DNA of 64,000 nucleotides from Hymenobacter sublimis (GTDB taxonomy: Bacteria > Bacteroidota > Bacteroidia > Cytophagales > Hymenobacteraceae), in contig NZ_CP095848.1 in assembly GCF_023101345.1 (NCBI RefSeq), forward strand, positions 2,355,501-2,419,500, in the 5' to 3' direction. This document shows, in pieces, positions 8,508-17,870 of this stretch; within the stretch, counting starts at the first letter, position 1; the number at the start of each line of letters is the position of its first letter. The notes under the pieces are model-generated. The model had not been told where the DNA came from. It made no database searches and saw nothing but the letters and a program-made list of their open reading frames with translations. A program made the translations under genes and the position numbers.

Positions 8508-10787
8508 ATGAAAAAATTTACTCTGTTAGCTCTGCTAGGTAGCGGGGCCGCATTGCAGCCTGTAGCGGCCCAAACGGTACAATCGGTGGCCGATGCCCGC
8601 GCCGCCGGGGTTGGCGCCGTTGTAACGGTGCGGGGCGTAGTTACCAACGGTACGGAGCTGGGCGTCATTCGCTACTTGCAGGATGGCACCGGTGGTCTGG
8701 CCGCCTATTCTACTAGCGCGGCCGGCTTTTCGGCCCTGGTACCCGGCGACAGTATCGAAATCAGCGGGACGCTGAAAAACTTTAATGGCCTGCTGGAAAT
8801 TGACCCAGTAGCCAGCGTGGCCGTGCTGGCCCAGAACCGGGTTATCCGGCCCGCAGCCACCGTAGAGGCTTCCGCCCTGACGTCGGTTTTTGCCGAGCAG
8901 TACGAGTCGCGGGTGGTGCGCATCAACAAGAACACCTCCATTACCACCAGCGCCGGCGCCGCAGTCGGCACTTTCGGGGGCAACACCAACTACCTGCTCA
9001 ACGGCACTACCGGGGCTACTGTGCGCACGGCCGCCGCGGGCAATACCGGCAACGACATTGTAGGGAAAGCCGCCCCCAGCGGTCAGTTCGACGTGCTGGG
9101 AATTATGAGCCAGTTTTCCAACAGCGGCACGGGCGGTTACCAGCTGCTTCCCCGCCGCTACCAGGATTTCGTGTTGGGTGGCACTCCCAACCTGCTCAGC
9201 TCGCCGGTGCCTACGGCCATTAGCACCACGGGCTTCACGGTGAATTTCACCACCGAAAACACGGGTACGGCCAAGCTGGAGTACGGTACTTCCCCGGCCG
9301 GTCCCTTCACTGCGGTAACCGGGCCTACCACGGCCGCCAAGCAGCACAGCATCGCCCTGACGGGTTTGCAGCCGGGCATTATTTATTACGTGAAAGCCTC
9401 GGTTACGAACAGCATTGGCACTTCGGAGTCCAGGGCCGTGCCCATGGTAACGGCCTCGCTTTCCAGCGGTAAAATGCGTTCCTACTTCACTGGCACGGTA
9501 AACACGGCTCTGGCCCTGCCCAGCAACGCGGCTACGTACCTGGCCAACGGCGCTATTGCCGACACGCTGGCTCGCTACATCAATCGGGCCACCAAAACCC
9601 TGGACATTGCCATTTATAACTGGAACAGTCCAGTTATTCTGGCGGCCGTAAATGCGGCCCACGCTCGAAATGTAGCCGTGCGCGTCATCTTCGAAAATGA
9701 TAACACCAACGCCAGCATTCCCGGCCTGAACACCAACATACCGCGCCTCGGCCGCCAGACCCAGCAGAACATCATGCACAACAAGTTTGTGGTGATTGAC
9801 GCCGAGGATGCCAACGTGAATGTGCCGTGGGTATGGTCGGGCTCCACAAACTGGACGCCAGCCCAGCTTTCCACGGACCGTAACAATGCCATTGCCATTC
9901 AGGACCAGGCCCTGGCCCGCACCTACACCCTGGAGTTCAATGAAATGTGGGGCAGCGGCACCCTGGCTACGGCCCGTTTCGGCTCGGCCAAAACCGACAA
10001 CACGCCCCACTACCTCATGATCGGGGGCAAGCAGGTGGAGTCGTGGTTCTCGCCCACGGACCAAGTGAACGGCCGCTTGATTCAGGCCATTCAGTCGGCC
10101 GACAACGACCTGCACATTGCCACCATGTTGATTACCCGCGCCGAGTTGGGCCGCGCCATCGTGGACCAGGTACGGGCCCGCAACATCGTGGGCTGCTCCG
10201 AGGTGCTGGTGAATGATACCAGCAACACCGGCACCGGCACCATTCTGCGCACCATCCGCACCGCGCTGGGCGAGCGGGCCCTAGTAAAAAATACCAGCGG
10301 CATCATGCACCACAAATACGCCATCGTGGATGCCGGCGCCTCGCAGTCGGACCCGCTGGTGTTTGTGGGTTCCCACAACTGGTCGCTCTCGGCCGATACG
10401 GAGAATGACGAAAACACGCTCATCGTGCACGATGCCCGCATCGTAAACCAGTACTACCAGGAGTTTGCCGCCCGCATTGCCGAGCAAAACCGGGGCGTAC
10501 AGCTGTGCAGCTTGGTGCTGAGCAACAAGAAAACCGTGCAGCAAAGCGCCGTGCAGGTGTACCCCAATCCCACCAGCGGCAAGTTCCAGCTGCGCGTGCA
10601 AGCCAGCGCCGCCCGCACCGCCCGCGTGGTGCTGCGCGACGCCACCGGCCGCGTAGTGCTCGACCAGACCAAAACCCTGAATGGCCAGGAAGTAAGCGTA
10701 GATGCCTCGGCCCTACGCGCCGGCCTGTACCTGGTACAGATTGAAACGGCCGAATCGACGCAGGTTAGCCGGGTAGTAGTGGAGTAA
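8508..10787 (+). CDS. Secreted OB-fold / FN3 / tandem PLD-domain protein with T9SS sorting tail
   Basis: A 759-aa protein: signal peptide (1-21), OB-fold-like domain (about 25-220), FN3 (about 232-318), and two phospholipase D superfamily domains. The first PLD has H424-x-K426..D431 and GSTN at 445-448; the second has H601-x-K603..D608 and GSHN at 621-624. The Por/T9SS C-terminal sorting domain (YPNPTSGKF from about 685, ending at 759) predicts outer-membrane export and surface attachment or release. Paired HKD motifs form one active site in nucleases of the PLD family, and OB folds often bind nucleic acid. An extracellular nuclease is therefore my favoured role, with phospholipase as the alternative. 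The start at 8508 fits the signal peptide. Confidence 0.85.
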   Translation: MKKFTLLALLGSGAALQPVAAQTVQSVADARAAGVGAVVTVRGVVTNGTELGVIRYLQDGTGGLAAYSTSAAGFSALVPGDSIEISGTLKNFNGLLEIDPVASVAVLAQNRVIRPAATVEASALTSVFAEQYESRVVRINKNTSITTSAGAAVGTFGGNTNYLLNGTTGATVRTAAAGNTGNDIVGKAAPSGQFDVLGIMSQFSNSGTGGYQLLPRRYQDFVLGGTPNLLSSPVPTAISTTGFTVNFTTENTGTAKLEYGTSPAGPFTAVTGPTTAAKQHSIALTGLQPGIIYYVKASVTNSIGTSESRAVPMVTASLSSGKMRSYFTGTVNTALALPSNAATYLANGAIADTLARYINRATKTLDIAIYNWNSPVILAAVNAAHARNVAVRVIFENDNTNASIPGLNTNIPRLGRQTQQNIMHNKFVVIDAEDANVNVPWVWSGSTNWTPAQLSTDRNNAIAIQDQALARTYTLEFNEMWGSGTLATARFGSAKTDNTPHYLMIGGKQVESWFSPTDQVNGRLIQAIQSADNDLHIATMLITRAELGRAIVDQVRARNIVGCSEVLVNDTSNTGTGTILRTIRTALGERALVKNTSGIMHHKYAIVDAGASQSDPLVFVGSHNWSLSADTENDENTLIVHDARIVNQYYQEFAARIAEQNRGVQLCSLVLSNKKTVQQSAVQVYPNPTSGKFQLRVQASAARTARVVLRDATGRVVLDQTKTLNGQEVSVDASALRAGLYLVQIETAESTQVSRVVVE

Positions 10788-10807
10788 GCCTTCTATTCTT
10801 CTGTATA

Positions 10808-10846
10808 ATAAAAAAGGCCGTTCCCGGGTGGGAACGACCTTTTTTT
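10808..10846 (+). terminator. Intrinsic terminator of the PLD gene
   Basis: AAAAAGGCCGTTCC..GGAACGACCTTTTTTT forms a stem with one G-T pair and a short loop, followed by a T-run; 20 bp after the stop. Confidence 0.9.
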
Positions 10847-10949
10847 GTCCGACTTTGCTGTAGCCCTATACGCCAGAATCATCTGGTCTGAGCCAATACA
10901 GGTGGTTATACAGATACGCTCCTATAGAACTCAACCCTCGCTATTCCTT

Positions 10950-11273
10950 TTGAGTCCACGCACTACGCTTTCCTCTTACGTCTCTTTTTTACTTGTAAAC
11001 GGAAGTTTTCTGGTAGGAATGCTCCTACTTGGAGCTGTAGCGTACGGATACCTGCCATTGGTCGAAGTGTCTGAAAAGATAGTTCCGTATGCCGTATGTG
11101 TTTGCTACCTCTTGGGCATAGCTACAAACCTGGTACTACTGGTTAGAATGCTTCTCAGTACTCGCTATTCTATGGCTATTGCCTACGGGGTAGTGGTTAT
11201 CCTTTACCTGCTCGTTGCATTGCTAGCAGTTCTTGTTGTAACAGGAAGCTACAAAGGACCTCATGCTATATAA
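10950..11273 (+). CDS. Possible small membrane protein, unknown
   Basis: An open frame rich in hydrophobic residues, with about three predicted TM helices (VSFLLVNGSFLVGMLLLGAV, VPYAVCVCYLLGIATNLVLLV, MAIAYGVVVILYLLVALLAVLVV). The frame is open from a TTG inside the preceding terminator at 10845, which is unlikely as a start. Candidates are TTG at 10950 or ATG at 11019. GC content is visibly lower than in neighbouring genes, which suggests acquired or weakly constrained DNA. No family recognised. Confidence 0.4.
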   Translation: MSPRTTLSSYVSFLLVNGSFLVGMLLLGAVAYGYLPLVEVSEKIVPYAVCVCYLLGIATNLVLLVRMLLSTRYSMAIAYGVVVILYLLVALLAVLVVTGSYKGPHAI

Positions 11274-11315
11274 TCTACCCTGGTTAAAAGCCAGTACAGC
11301 AACCCAGCCCTACCC

Positions 11316-12245
11316 TTACTTCCAGCGCCGCTCGGCCCAGGTGTGGCGCTGGGCTTCGTCCTGGAACGTCCAGGCAACTACCCGGCTAACCTTCTGGCCC
11401 TGAGACATGTCGAGCACTTTTACCTCGGTGGCGCCGTCCTGGCCCAGCAGGTAGTGGGCGCTACGCAGGGTTTCCTTTTTGGAAATAAGCGACGAAAACC
11501 AGAGCACTCGGGCAGACAGCGGCACACTTTGCGTAATCATGCGCTTCAGGAAGCCTTCTTCGCCGCCTTCGCACCACAGCTCCGTGTTTTGGCCTCCAAA
11601 GTTGAGCAGGGGCTCCGCCGACTTGGTTTTGGCATACCCCAAATTACGGCCCTTTTTGCGGCTGCCGGCCGCCGCATCGGCGGCCGAAGTATGGAACGGC
11701 GGGTTGCAGATGACCACGTCGAACTCTTCCCGCGGCTTCACAATGCCCTCGAAAATGTAGTCAGTATGGGTTTGCAAGCGTAGGTCGATGCGCCCGGCGA
11801 GGCTCGGGTTGGCCGCTACCATGCTACGGGCGGCTTTCAGCGCCACGCCGTCTATCTCCGAGCCCACGAAGCGCCACCCGTAGGCCTGCGTGCCGATGAT
11901 GGGATACACGCAATTAGCCCCTACCCCCACGTCCAGCACGTGTACTGACTTGTCCCGCGGTACTACGCCGCCGTGGTCGGCGGCCAGCAAATCGGCCACG
12001 TTGTGGATGTAGTCGGCGCGGCCCGGAATGGGCGGGCACAGGTAGCCGGCGGGTACATCCCAGTGCGCTACCCCGTAAAATTGCTTCAGCAGCGCCCGGT
12101 TCAGGGCCTTTACGGCGGCCGGATTGGCAAAGTCGATGCTGTCGTCGCCGGTAGGATTCGGGATGACGAAGGCGGCCAGCTCGGGGCTGGTGTCGGTCAG
12201 TTGGGCGAAGTCGTAGCGGGCGGCATGGGGGTTACGGGGGTGCAT
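11316..12245 (-). CDS. rlmF: 23S rRNA (adenine(1618)-N6)-methyltransferase RlmF
   Basis: A 309-aa protein recognised by MHPRNPH at the start (RlmF family MHPRNPH..YDF), IPNPTGDDSIDFANPAAVKALNRALL, the DVPAGYLCPPIPGRADYIH segment, and the amino-methylating motif VICNPPFHTS at about residues 177-186. RlmF methylates A1618 (E. coli numbering) of 23S rRNA in the cytoplasm. Length matches the family. It is the downstream gene after mutS2 on the minus strand, but a hairpin separates them. Confidence 0.95.
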   Translation of the reverse strand: MHPRNPHAARYDFAQLTDTSPELAAFVIPNPTGDDSIDFANPAAVKALNRALLKQFYGVAHWDVPAGYLCPPIPGRADYIHNVADLLAADHGGVVPRDKSVHVLDVGVGANCVYPIIGTQAYGWRFVGSEIDGVALKAARSMVAANPSLAGRIDLRLQTHTDYIFEGIVKPREEFDVVICNPPFHTSAADAAAGSRKKGRNLGYAKTKSAEPLLNFGGQNTELWCEGGEEGFLKRMITQSVPLSARVLWFSSLISKKETLRSAHYLLGQDGATEVKVLDMSQGQKVSRVVAWTFQDEAQRHTWAERRWK

Positions 12246-12272
12246 AGCGGAGCGTTGTGATGTTACTGGAAT

Positions 12273-12307
12273 AAAGAGCCCGTTACGCGGAACGCAACGG
12301 GCTCTTT
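12273..12307 (-). terminator. Intrinsic terminator between mutS2 and rlmF
   Basis: A 12-bp perfect stem (AAAGAGCCCGTT with AACGGGCTCTTT) and an 11-nt loop; on the minus strand it ends CTCTTTATT. It lies about 43 bp after the mutS2 stop and about 28 bp before the rlmF start. Confidence 0.8.
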
Positions 12308-12349
12308 GGGTGCATTAGGAATGCAAAGGTACGCTGAAAGTGCGGCCGG

Positions 12350-14767
12350 CTACTTCAGCACGGCAATGGTCACGCCGTCGCCGCCCCGGTCGGCGTGCTC
12401 GTCGGCTACGCTGGCCACTTCGCGCACCTTATGCAGGTAGTCGCGGGCAATCTGGCGCAGAATGCCGTTGCCGCGTCCGTGCAGGATTTTGATTTCCGGC
12501 ACGCCCAGCATCACGGCATCATCCACGTAGGCCATAATACGGTTGAGGGCATCCTCGGCCCGCTCCCCGCGCAAGTCCAGCGTGGTGTTGAAGCCCGACA
12601 TGCGGCCCGTAATATCCAGGGTAGCGTGCTGGGCCGGCGCCCGGCGGGCCGACTCCTTCTCCCGCTCCCGAATTTCGGAACGGGTGAGCTTTTCCAGCTG
12701 ATTCACCTTGACGATGGTTTTCATACCCCCGAAGGAAACCTCTGCCGTTTTGCCCTTCACCGCCATGATTTCGCCGTGCCCTTCCTGGCCCAGCAGCGCT
12801 ACCTTGTCGCCGGGTTTGAGGGTAGTAGCGTCGGCCATTTCGCGGGTGGCTTTGGGCTTGGGCGGCTCAATCTGCAGCTTTTCTCGCACGAAGGTATCGA
12901 GCTTGCCGCGGGCCTCCTTGGTGCGCTCCTTCTCGGCCTGACCCAGCCGGATTTCCTGAATGGTGGCCTCAATCTGCTGGTTGGTGTCGCGCAGCAGCAT
13001 TTTGGCCTTGGCCTTGGCCTCGCGCAGCACGTCCAAGGTCGTATCGTCGAGGTATTTTTTGAGGTCCTGATATTCCTGGGCGGCTTTTTTCAGGCGCCGC
13101 TCGGCTTTGGCGGCTTCGGCGGTACGCTGCTCCAGCTCGGTTTTCTCTTTTTCTAGGCCTTCCAGCAGTCGGTCGTAGCGAATTTTATCTTTGCCCACGA
13201 GCTGGGTAGCCCGCTCCACAATCTGCTTGGGCAAGCCAATTTTGCGGGCAATTTCGATGGCGAAGCTGGAGCCGGGCTTGCCGGTTTCGAGGCGGTAAAG
13301 GGGCTGCAGCTGGTCGGGGTCGTAGCGCATGGCCCCGTTGATGATGCCGGGCGTGCGCTCGGCATAGTTCTTCAGGTTGGTGTAGTGCGTCGTGATGACG
13401 CCAAACGCCCGGGCCCGATTGAGCTGCTCCAGCACGGCTTCGGCAATGGCCCCGCCCAAGCTGGGCTCCGTGCCGGTGCCAAACTCGTCAATCAGCACCA
13501 GGCTGCGCTTGTTGGCTAGGGTCACGAACTGCTTCATGCTCAGCAGGTGGGAGGAATACGTACTCAGGTCGTTTTCCAGGCTCTGCTCGTCGCCGATGTC
13601 TAGGAAAATATCATCGAATACGCCGGCCTCCGATTCTTCGCCGGCCGGAATCAACAGGCCGCACTGTAGCATGTACTGCACTAGGCCTACCGTCTTCATG
13701 CTCACCGATTTACCTCCGGCGTTGGGCCCCGAAATCAGCAGAATGCGTTGCTCCGGGGTCAGCTCAATATCCAGAGGAACCACCTCGCGCGGGTCATCTT
13801 TAGCGTGGCCTTGGAAGGTGAGGAACAGCAGCGGGTGCCGCACCCGGTGCCACCGGATCAGGGGCCGCGGGTCCAGGGCGGGCAGCGTGGCTTCCAAGCG
13901 GCGAGCCAGCTGGGCTTTGGCCCGAATAAAGTCGAGCAGGCCCAGGTACTGGTAGGCCTTACGCAGGTCCGGGATGTGGGGACGCAGCTGGCCTGTGAGC
14001 TGGGTTAGGATGCGCACCAACTCGCGCTGGTAGGCATTTTCTAAGTCCTTGATATCGTTGTTGAGCTCGAAGACGGCTTCCGGCTCAATGAACACCGTTT
14101 GGCCCGTCGCCGACTCGTCATGAATCAGGCCTTTCACCCGGCGCTTGTGCTCCACAATCACCGGCAGCACCAGCCGGCCACCCCGGATGGTAGGCTCGGC
14201 CCCTTCGGGCACCCAGCCCTCGTTGCGGGCGTGACGCAGGATGCCAGCAATCTGCTTGCGCAGCTGGCCCTGGCGGTTAATTAGCTCCTGCCGGATCTGG
14301 CGCAGCAGCGGCGAGGCATCCTCACGGACCTGACCCTCATCGTCCACTACCTTATCGAGGTTGGCTATTAGGTTGCGGTCAACCTGCACGCCAATGCCTA
14401 GCAGGCGGAGCGTAGGGTACAAGTTTTCTTCGGCCCGGGTAAAGAAGGTCAGCGCCTCCCGGATGGTGCGCAAGCTCATTTTCACGGCGAAAAAAGCCGC
14501 TACGTCCAGGTAAGAACCGGGCAGATTGGCGCGCACCAAGTGCTGGTGTACGTCGTGGTAGTGCTGGCTGGGAAAATCGGCCCCGCTGTTCAGGAGCTGG
14601 CGAAACTCGTCGGTTTGCAGCAGCAGCTTCTGGAGCTGCTCAGCATTGGTTTGAAAGGACATTTTGGCCACGAAATGCCGGCCCAACGAGCTCAGACACA
14701 ACGTATCCAACATTTCACGCAACTGCGTGAAACCTATTTTCTGCTCAAAGTTCTGAGGAAGAATCAA
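12350..14767 (-). CDS. mutS2: Endonuclease MutS2 (MutS-family ATPase with Smr domain)
   Basis: An 805-aa protein. It has a MutS core/clamp region (1-330), ATPase with Walker A GPNAGGKS at 347-354, Walker B LVLIDEFGTGTEP and the conserved ITTHYTNLKNYA. A long Glu/Lys/Gln-rich coiled coil (about 530-640) and a C-terminal Smr nuclease domain (about 728-805; LDLRGERAEDALNRI and HGRGNGILR) follow. MutS2 lacks mismatch recognition. It is reported to suppress recombination and, in Bacillus, to act in ribosome rescue on collided ribosomes. Length is usual for the family. Confidence 0.96.
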   Translation of the reverse strand: MILPQNFEQKIGFTQLREMLDTLCLSSLGRHFVAKMSFQTNAEQLQKLLLQTDEFRQLLNSGADFPSQHYHDVHQHLVRANLPGSYLDVAAFFAVKMSLRTIREALTFFTRAEENLYPTLRLLGIGVQVDRNLIANLDKVVDDEGQVREDASPLLRQIRQELINRQGQLRKQIAGILRHARNEGWVPEGAEPTIRGGRLVLPVIVEHKRRVKGLIHDESATGQTVFIEPEAVFELNNDIKDLENAYQRELVRILTQLTGQLRPHIPDLRKAYQYLGLLDFIRAKAQLARRLEATLPALDPRPLIRWHRVRHPLLFLTFQGHAKDDPREVVPLDIELTPEQRILLISGPNAGGKSVSMKTVGLVQYMLQCGLLIPAGEESEAGVFDDIFLDIGDEQSLENDLSTYSSHLLSMKQFVTLANKRSLVLIDEFGTGTEPSLGGAIAEAVLEQLNRARAFGVITTHYTNLKNYAERTPGIINGAMRYDPDQLQPLYRLETGKPGSSFAIEIARKIGLPKQIVERATQLVGKDKIRYDRLLEGLEKEKTELEQRTAEAAKAERRLKKAAQEYQDLKKYLDDTTLDVLREAKAKAKMLLRDTNQQIEATIQEIRLGQAEKERTKEARGKLDTFVREKLQIEPPKPKATREMADATTLKPGDKVALLGQEGHGEIMAVKGKTAEVSFGGMKTIVKVNQLEKLTRSEIREREKESARRAPAQHATLDITGRMSGFNTTLDLRGERAEDALNRIMAYVDDAVMLGVPEIKILHGRGNGILRQIARDYLHKVREVASVADEHADRGGDGVTIAVLK

Positions 14768-14891
14768 ATCGGGTAGGTACTTGGAGATTCAGATGAGAAT
14801 GCGAAGATAAACACTCGCTGAGGCCGGAAAGATTCACAAATGCTAATAAATGCGCCGCTTACTACCCGTCGGCAGTGGCCGGTCAGAATTT

Positions 14892-15650
14892 CTACATCTC
14901 CCCTTCCACGCCTAGCCCGAACAAGGCAAAATCGTACTTCACGGGGTCCAGCGGGTCGAAGGTGCGCAGGTGGGCCGTCAGCTCCTCGGCCGCCAGCCAA
15001 TCGACTTGCTTGCGCTCCAGCAGACCCAGGCGGCGGGCCACGCGCTCCACGTGCACGTCGCAGGGGCAGATGAGGTCGGCGGCGGGTAGGCGGCGCCAGA
15101 GGCCGAAGTCGACGCCGCGCGAATCGGGGCGGACCATCCAGCGCAGGTACATGTTCACGCGCTTGCAGGCTGAGCCCCGGGCCGGGGTAGCCACGTGCTT
15201 GCGGGTGCGTTGGGGCGCATCCTCTAGGCTAAAGAATAGGGTATGGAAGTTTTCGAGGCGCTCCTTTTGGGTGCTACCCACCAGAAAGGCATCTTCCAGG
15301 GTCTCGTGGCGGGCATAAAACCAGCGCAACCAGTGCACGAAATACAGCAGGTCAGTGTCACAAAACGTGCGGTGGCAAAAGCCCAGCAGCTTTTTCAGGT
15401 CCTCGTCGTGGTGCTGGGTAATGAACTGGTAGGGCGCATCGTCCATGCGGCGCAGCAGTTCCGTGCACTTGCTGATAATAGTGGGGCGGCGGCCCCAGGC
15501 CAGCAAGGCCGCAAACAACCCGCTAATTTCAATATCCTGCAACTGGCTGAAGCGGTGCGGAATGCTGATTGGATCGGCCAGGATGAAGGCTGGCTGGTCG
15601 TAATGCCGGTATTTTTCGTCGAGCAAGGCCCGAACCTGAGCGTGGTTCAT
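14892..15650 (-). CDS. TIGR02757 family protein (DUF2400)
   Basis: A 252-aa protein matching the Bacteroidota-rich TIGR02757 family: DPISIPHRFSQLQDIEISGLFAALLAWGRRPTIISKC at about 26-62, FCHRTFCDTDLLYF, then MYLRWMVRPDSRGVDFGLW and ICPCDVHVERVARRLGLL, which resemble the helix-hairpin-helix region of base-excision glycosylases. The biochemical function is unknown. It lies downstream of the LysM gene on the same strand, with a 125-bp inverted repeat between them. Confidence 0.9.
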   Translation of the reverse strand: MNHAQVRALLDEKYRHYDQPAFILADPISIPHRFSQLQDIEISGLFAALLAWGRRPTIISKCTELLRRMDDAPYQFITQHHDEDLKKLLGFCHRTFCDTDLLYFVHWLRWFYARHETLEDAFLVGSTQKERLENFHTLFFSLEDAPQRTRKHVATPARGSACKRVNMYLRWMVRPDSRGVDFGLWRRLPAADLICPCDVHVERVARRLGLLERKQVDWLAAEELTAHLRTFDPLDPVKYDFALFGLGVEGEM

Positions 15651-15654
15651 ACAG

Positions 15655-15773
15655 GTGAGATGGTGAAATAATGAGCTGGTGAGTTTTCCGTTCAGGCAGT
15701 CCTACCTGCCCAAGCGGCGCCTCCAGGCCAGCCGAACATAAAAACTCACCATTGCACAAATTCACCATCTCAC
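15655..15773. repeat. Inverted repeat of the GTGAGATGGTGAA type
   Basis: Arms 15655-15687 and 15741-15773 pair at 27 of 33 positions; both arms are built from GTGAGATGGTGAA and TGGTGAGTTTT. The repeat fills the gap between the LysM gene and the TIGR02757 gene and ends 5 bp before the latter's start codon. Related repeats occur at 18709-18825 and 19694-19727. Confidence 0.75.
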
Positions 15774-15775
15774 TG

Positions 15776-16804
15776 CTACGGTACGTAGCTGGTTTCTACC
15801 CGGAAGCGCTGGTCAGGGGTAGCCAAGCGCTGCACCGCTTTCTTAGACAGACGCACCAGAATATTGGTATTCTCGCCCGTGTCGGGCAGGGGACCAATTA
15901 CGCGCACGTACACCGATTGCCCGTTCATGATGTTGCGCACCTGCATAATAGTGCCTACGGGCGCGGTTTTGTGCAGGGCCAGGTATTTATCCGAGGCATC
16001 CGTCTGAATGGCAGTGGCGAGGCCGCTTTCCGATACGCGCCGCACAATTTCGCTGGCGCGGGAGGGGCCCCGGTCGGTGTCGGGAGCTTCCGTGGCCGGG
16101 CTGGCGGGCGTCACGGCAGGAGCCGTGGCGGAGTCGCGGGCTCGTTCCCGAGCCGCCCGTTCGCGCGCTTCCCGCTCCCGGGTTTCCCTGGCCTCGCGCT
16201 CGGCAGTGTCGTCGCGCTCCGGCCGGGCCGTGGGCGCCGGGCGAGTTGGAGCGGCTGCCACTGGGGCTGCGGCCGGGCGGGCAGCGCTTGGTGCGCTACC
16301 CGTACCAGCGGCCACAATCACGGTTTCTCCCACGCGCACGTTGTAGTTGGCCGGAAAGCCATTCAGCCGAGACAGCTCGGCGGGGGTAGTCTGGAAGCGG
16401 CGGGCAATGGCAAACAGCGTGACGCCCGGCTCAACTCGGTAAATGCGGTTGCCACGGCTGTCGGTAGGCAGCGTGCGGGCCGGGGCCGAGGTGGTAGCGG
16501 CCGTAGCGCGGGGTGTAGCGGGCTGGTTCAACACTACCCGGTTGCGGGGCACCAGCACAATTTGCCCGGTTACCAGGGCACCTTTCTGACCCGAGTTGGC
16601 CTCCACAATCTGCTCCACGGGTACTTTATAGCGCCGAGCCAGCCCGTAAAGGGTTTCGCCGGGTCCTACCCGGTGCTTAATTAGCATCATGTTGTTGCGG
16701 TACTCAACCCCAATGGAATCGGGCGGCGCTACCGGCCGGGGGGCGGCCGCAGCCGTAAAACCAGTCAGGGCAAGCGCAGTGGTCAGCAACGAAAATCGGA
16801 ACAT
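15776..16804 (-). CDS. LysM-repeat cell-wall protein with RlpA-like C-terminal domain
   Basis: A 342-aa exported protein. It has a signal peptide (1-20), LysM 1 at about 42-87 (HRVGPGETLYGLARRYKVPVEQIVEAN), and LysM 2 at about 120-165 (YRVEPGVTLFAIARRFQTTPAELSRLN). A low-complexity Ala/Pro/Arg/Glu linker (about 166-250) follows, then a C-terminal domain like the double-psi barrel of RlpA (GTIMQVRNIMNGQSVYVRVIGPLPDTG..ILVRLSKKA). LysM binds peptidoglycan, and RlpA-like domains act on or bind glycan strands; whether this one is catalytic is unknown. The ATG at 16804 fits the signal peptide better than the in-frame one 5 codons upstream. Confidence 0.9.
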   Translation of the reverse strand: MFRFSLLTTALALTGFTAAAAPRPVAPPDSIGVEYRNNMMLIKHRVGPGETLYGLARRYKVPVEQIVEANSGQKGALVTGQIVLVPRNRVVLNQPATPRATAATTSAPARTLPTDSRGNRIYRVEPGVTLFAIARRFQTTPAELSRLNGFPANYNVRVGETVIVAAGTGSAPSAARPAAAPVAAAPTRPAPTARPERDDTAEREARETREREARERAARERARDSATAPAVTPASPATEAPDTDRGPSRASEIVRRVSESGLATAIQTDASDKYLALHKTAPVGTIMQVRNIMNGQSVYVRVIGPLPDTGENTNILVRLSKKAVQRLATPDQRFRVETSYVP

Positions 16805-17111
16805 ACAACGGGGTGGCAAAAAGCAAGTAGCAGGCCCCTCAAGGCGAAGAATGACCCTCTTGCATAAAGTTTGCCGAAAGTTACGGATTCAAGCCGAAGC
16901 ATCCGCTACAATATGACAGCAGGGGTTTTTTGTTGGTTGATTTCGGGACGCCAACATCCCGAGCCCCGCGTCTTCTCGGCACCAGAAGTTGCCCCCTATT
17001 TCCGGGTCAGTTCGATAAAAAGTGTACGCTGATGTTCTTGCTTTAAGGCGGGGTAGGAAACCGTGGCGGTTTTTGCCGTTTTTTGTGGCTCGCTCATCAT
17101 CCTGCTCCTAT

Positions 17112-17858
17112 ATGCACGCCATTGGTATTATTCCCGCCCGCTACGCCTCCACCCGCCTACCCGGCAAGCCTCTTGTAGACCTGGGCGGCCAATCCATGAT
17201 TCAGCGGGTGGTGGCGCAGGCCCGGCAGGCTGGCCTGCGCCGGGTAGTGGTAGCCACCGACGACGAGCGGATTCTAAAGCATGTGCGCGAGTTTGGGGGC
17301 GAGGCCGTCCTGACGTCCGCCGAGCACCCCAGCGGCACCGACCGGATCTGGGATGCTTACCAACAGCTAGGCATTACCGCCGACTGCATCATCAACATCC
17401 AGGGCGACGAGCCCTTTATTCACCCCGCGCAAATTGATGCGTTGGTGAAGCTGTTTGCCCGACCCGAGCCGCCCCAACTGGCTACCCTAGTTAAGCCGGT
17501 GGTGAGTGAGGAGGAGCTTTTCAGTCCTCACCTGCCCAAAGTAGTGCTTGACGCGGCCGGGCATGCCCTCTATTTCAGCCGCCACCCCCTGCCCTACCAA
17601 CGCCAGCACGCCCCGGCCGATTGGCTCCGGCACCACCGCTACCTGCGCCACATTGGCCTGTACGCCTACCGCCCCGATGTGCTAGCCGAAATCACCCGCC
17701 TCCCTCCCTCTGCCCTGGAGCTGGCCGAAAGCCTGGAACAGTTACGCTGGCTGGAAAACGGCTACCGCATCCTGACGGCCGAAACGACGCTGGAAACCAT
17801 CGGCATTGACACGCCGGAGGATGTGGAGCGCGCCCGGGCCTACTTGACTCGCCGGTAA
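17112..17858 (+). CDS. kdsB: 3-deoxy-manno-octulosonate cytidylyltransferase KdsB
   Basis: A 248-aa enzyme that makes CMP-Kdo from CTP and Kdo for lipopolysaccharide core synthesis. Signature: N-terminal IGIIPARYASTRLPGKPL (nucleotide-binding loop), VATDDERI, EHPSGTDRIWD and INIQGDEPFIHP. The ATG at 17112 starts exactly at the family N-terminus (MHAIGIIPARY). It is convergent with the DUF1622 gene, 12 bp from its end. The 16805-17111 spacer holds no other gene. Confidence 0.97.
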   Translation: MHAIGIIPARYASTRLPGKPLVDLGGQSMIQRVVAQARQAGLRRVVVATDDERILKHVREFGGEAVLTSAEHPSGTDRIWDAYQQLGITADCIINIQGDEPFIHPAQIDALVKLFARPEPPQLATLVKPVVSEEELFSPHLPKVVLDAAGHALYFSRHPLPYQRQHAPADWLRHHRYLRHIGLYAYRPDVLAEITRLPPSALELAESLEQLRWLENGYRILTAETTLETIGIDTPEDVERARAYLTRR

Positions 17859-17870
17859 GGCAACCACCCT

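Noticed and set aside
8535-10115. 526-codon open frame on the minus strand opposite the PLD gene
   Set aside because: Low-complexity Gly/His/Arg/Val composition with no domain; the plus frame encodes signal peptide, HKD motifs and T9SS tail.
12395-13156. 253-codon + strand frame opposite mutS2
   Set aside because: Antisense shadow in GC-rich DNA; no motif.
15752-16684. 310-codon + strand frame opposite the LysM gene
   Set aside because: Gly/Arg/Ser-rich shadow; the minus frame has two LysM domains.
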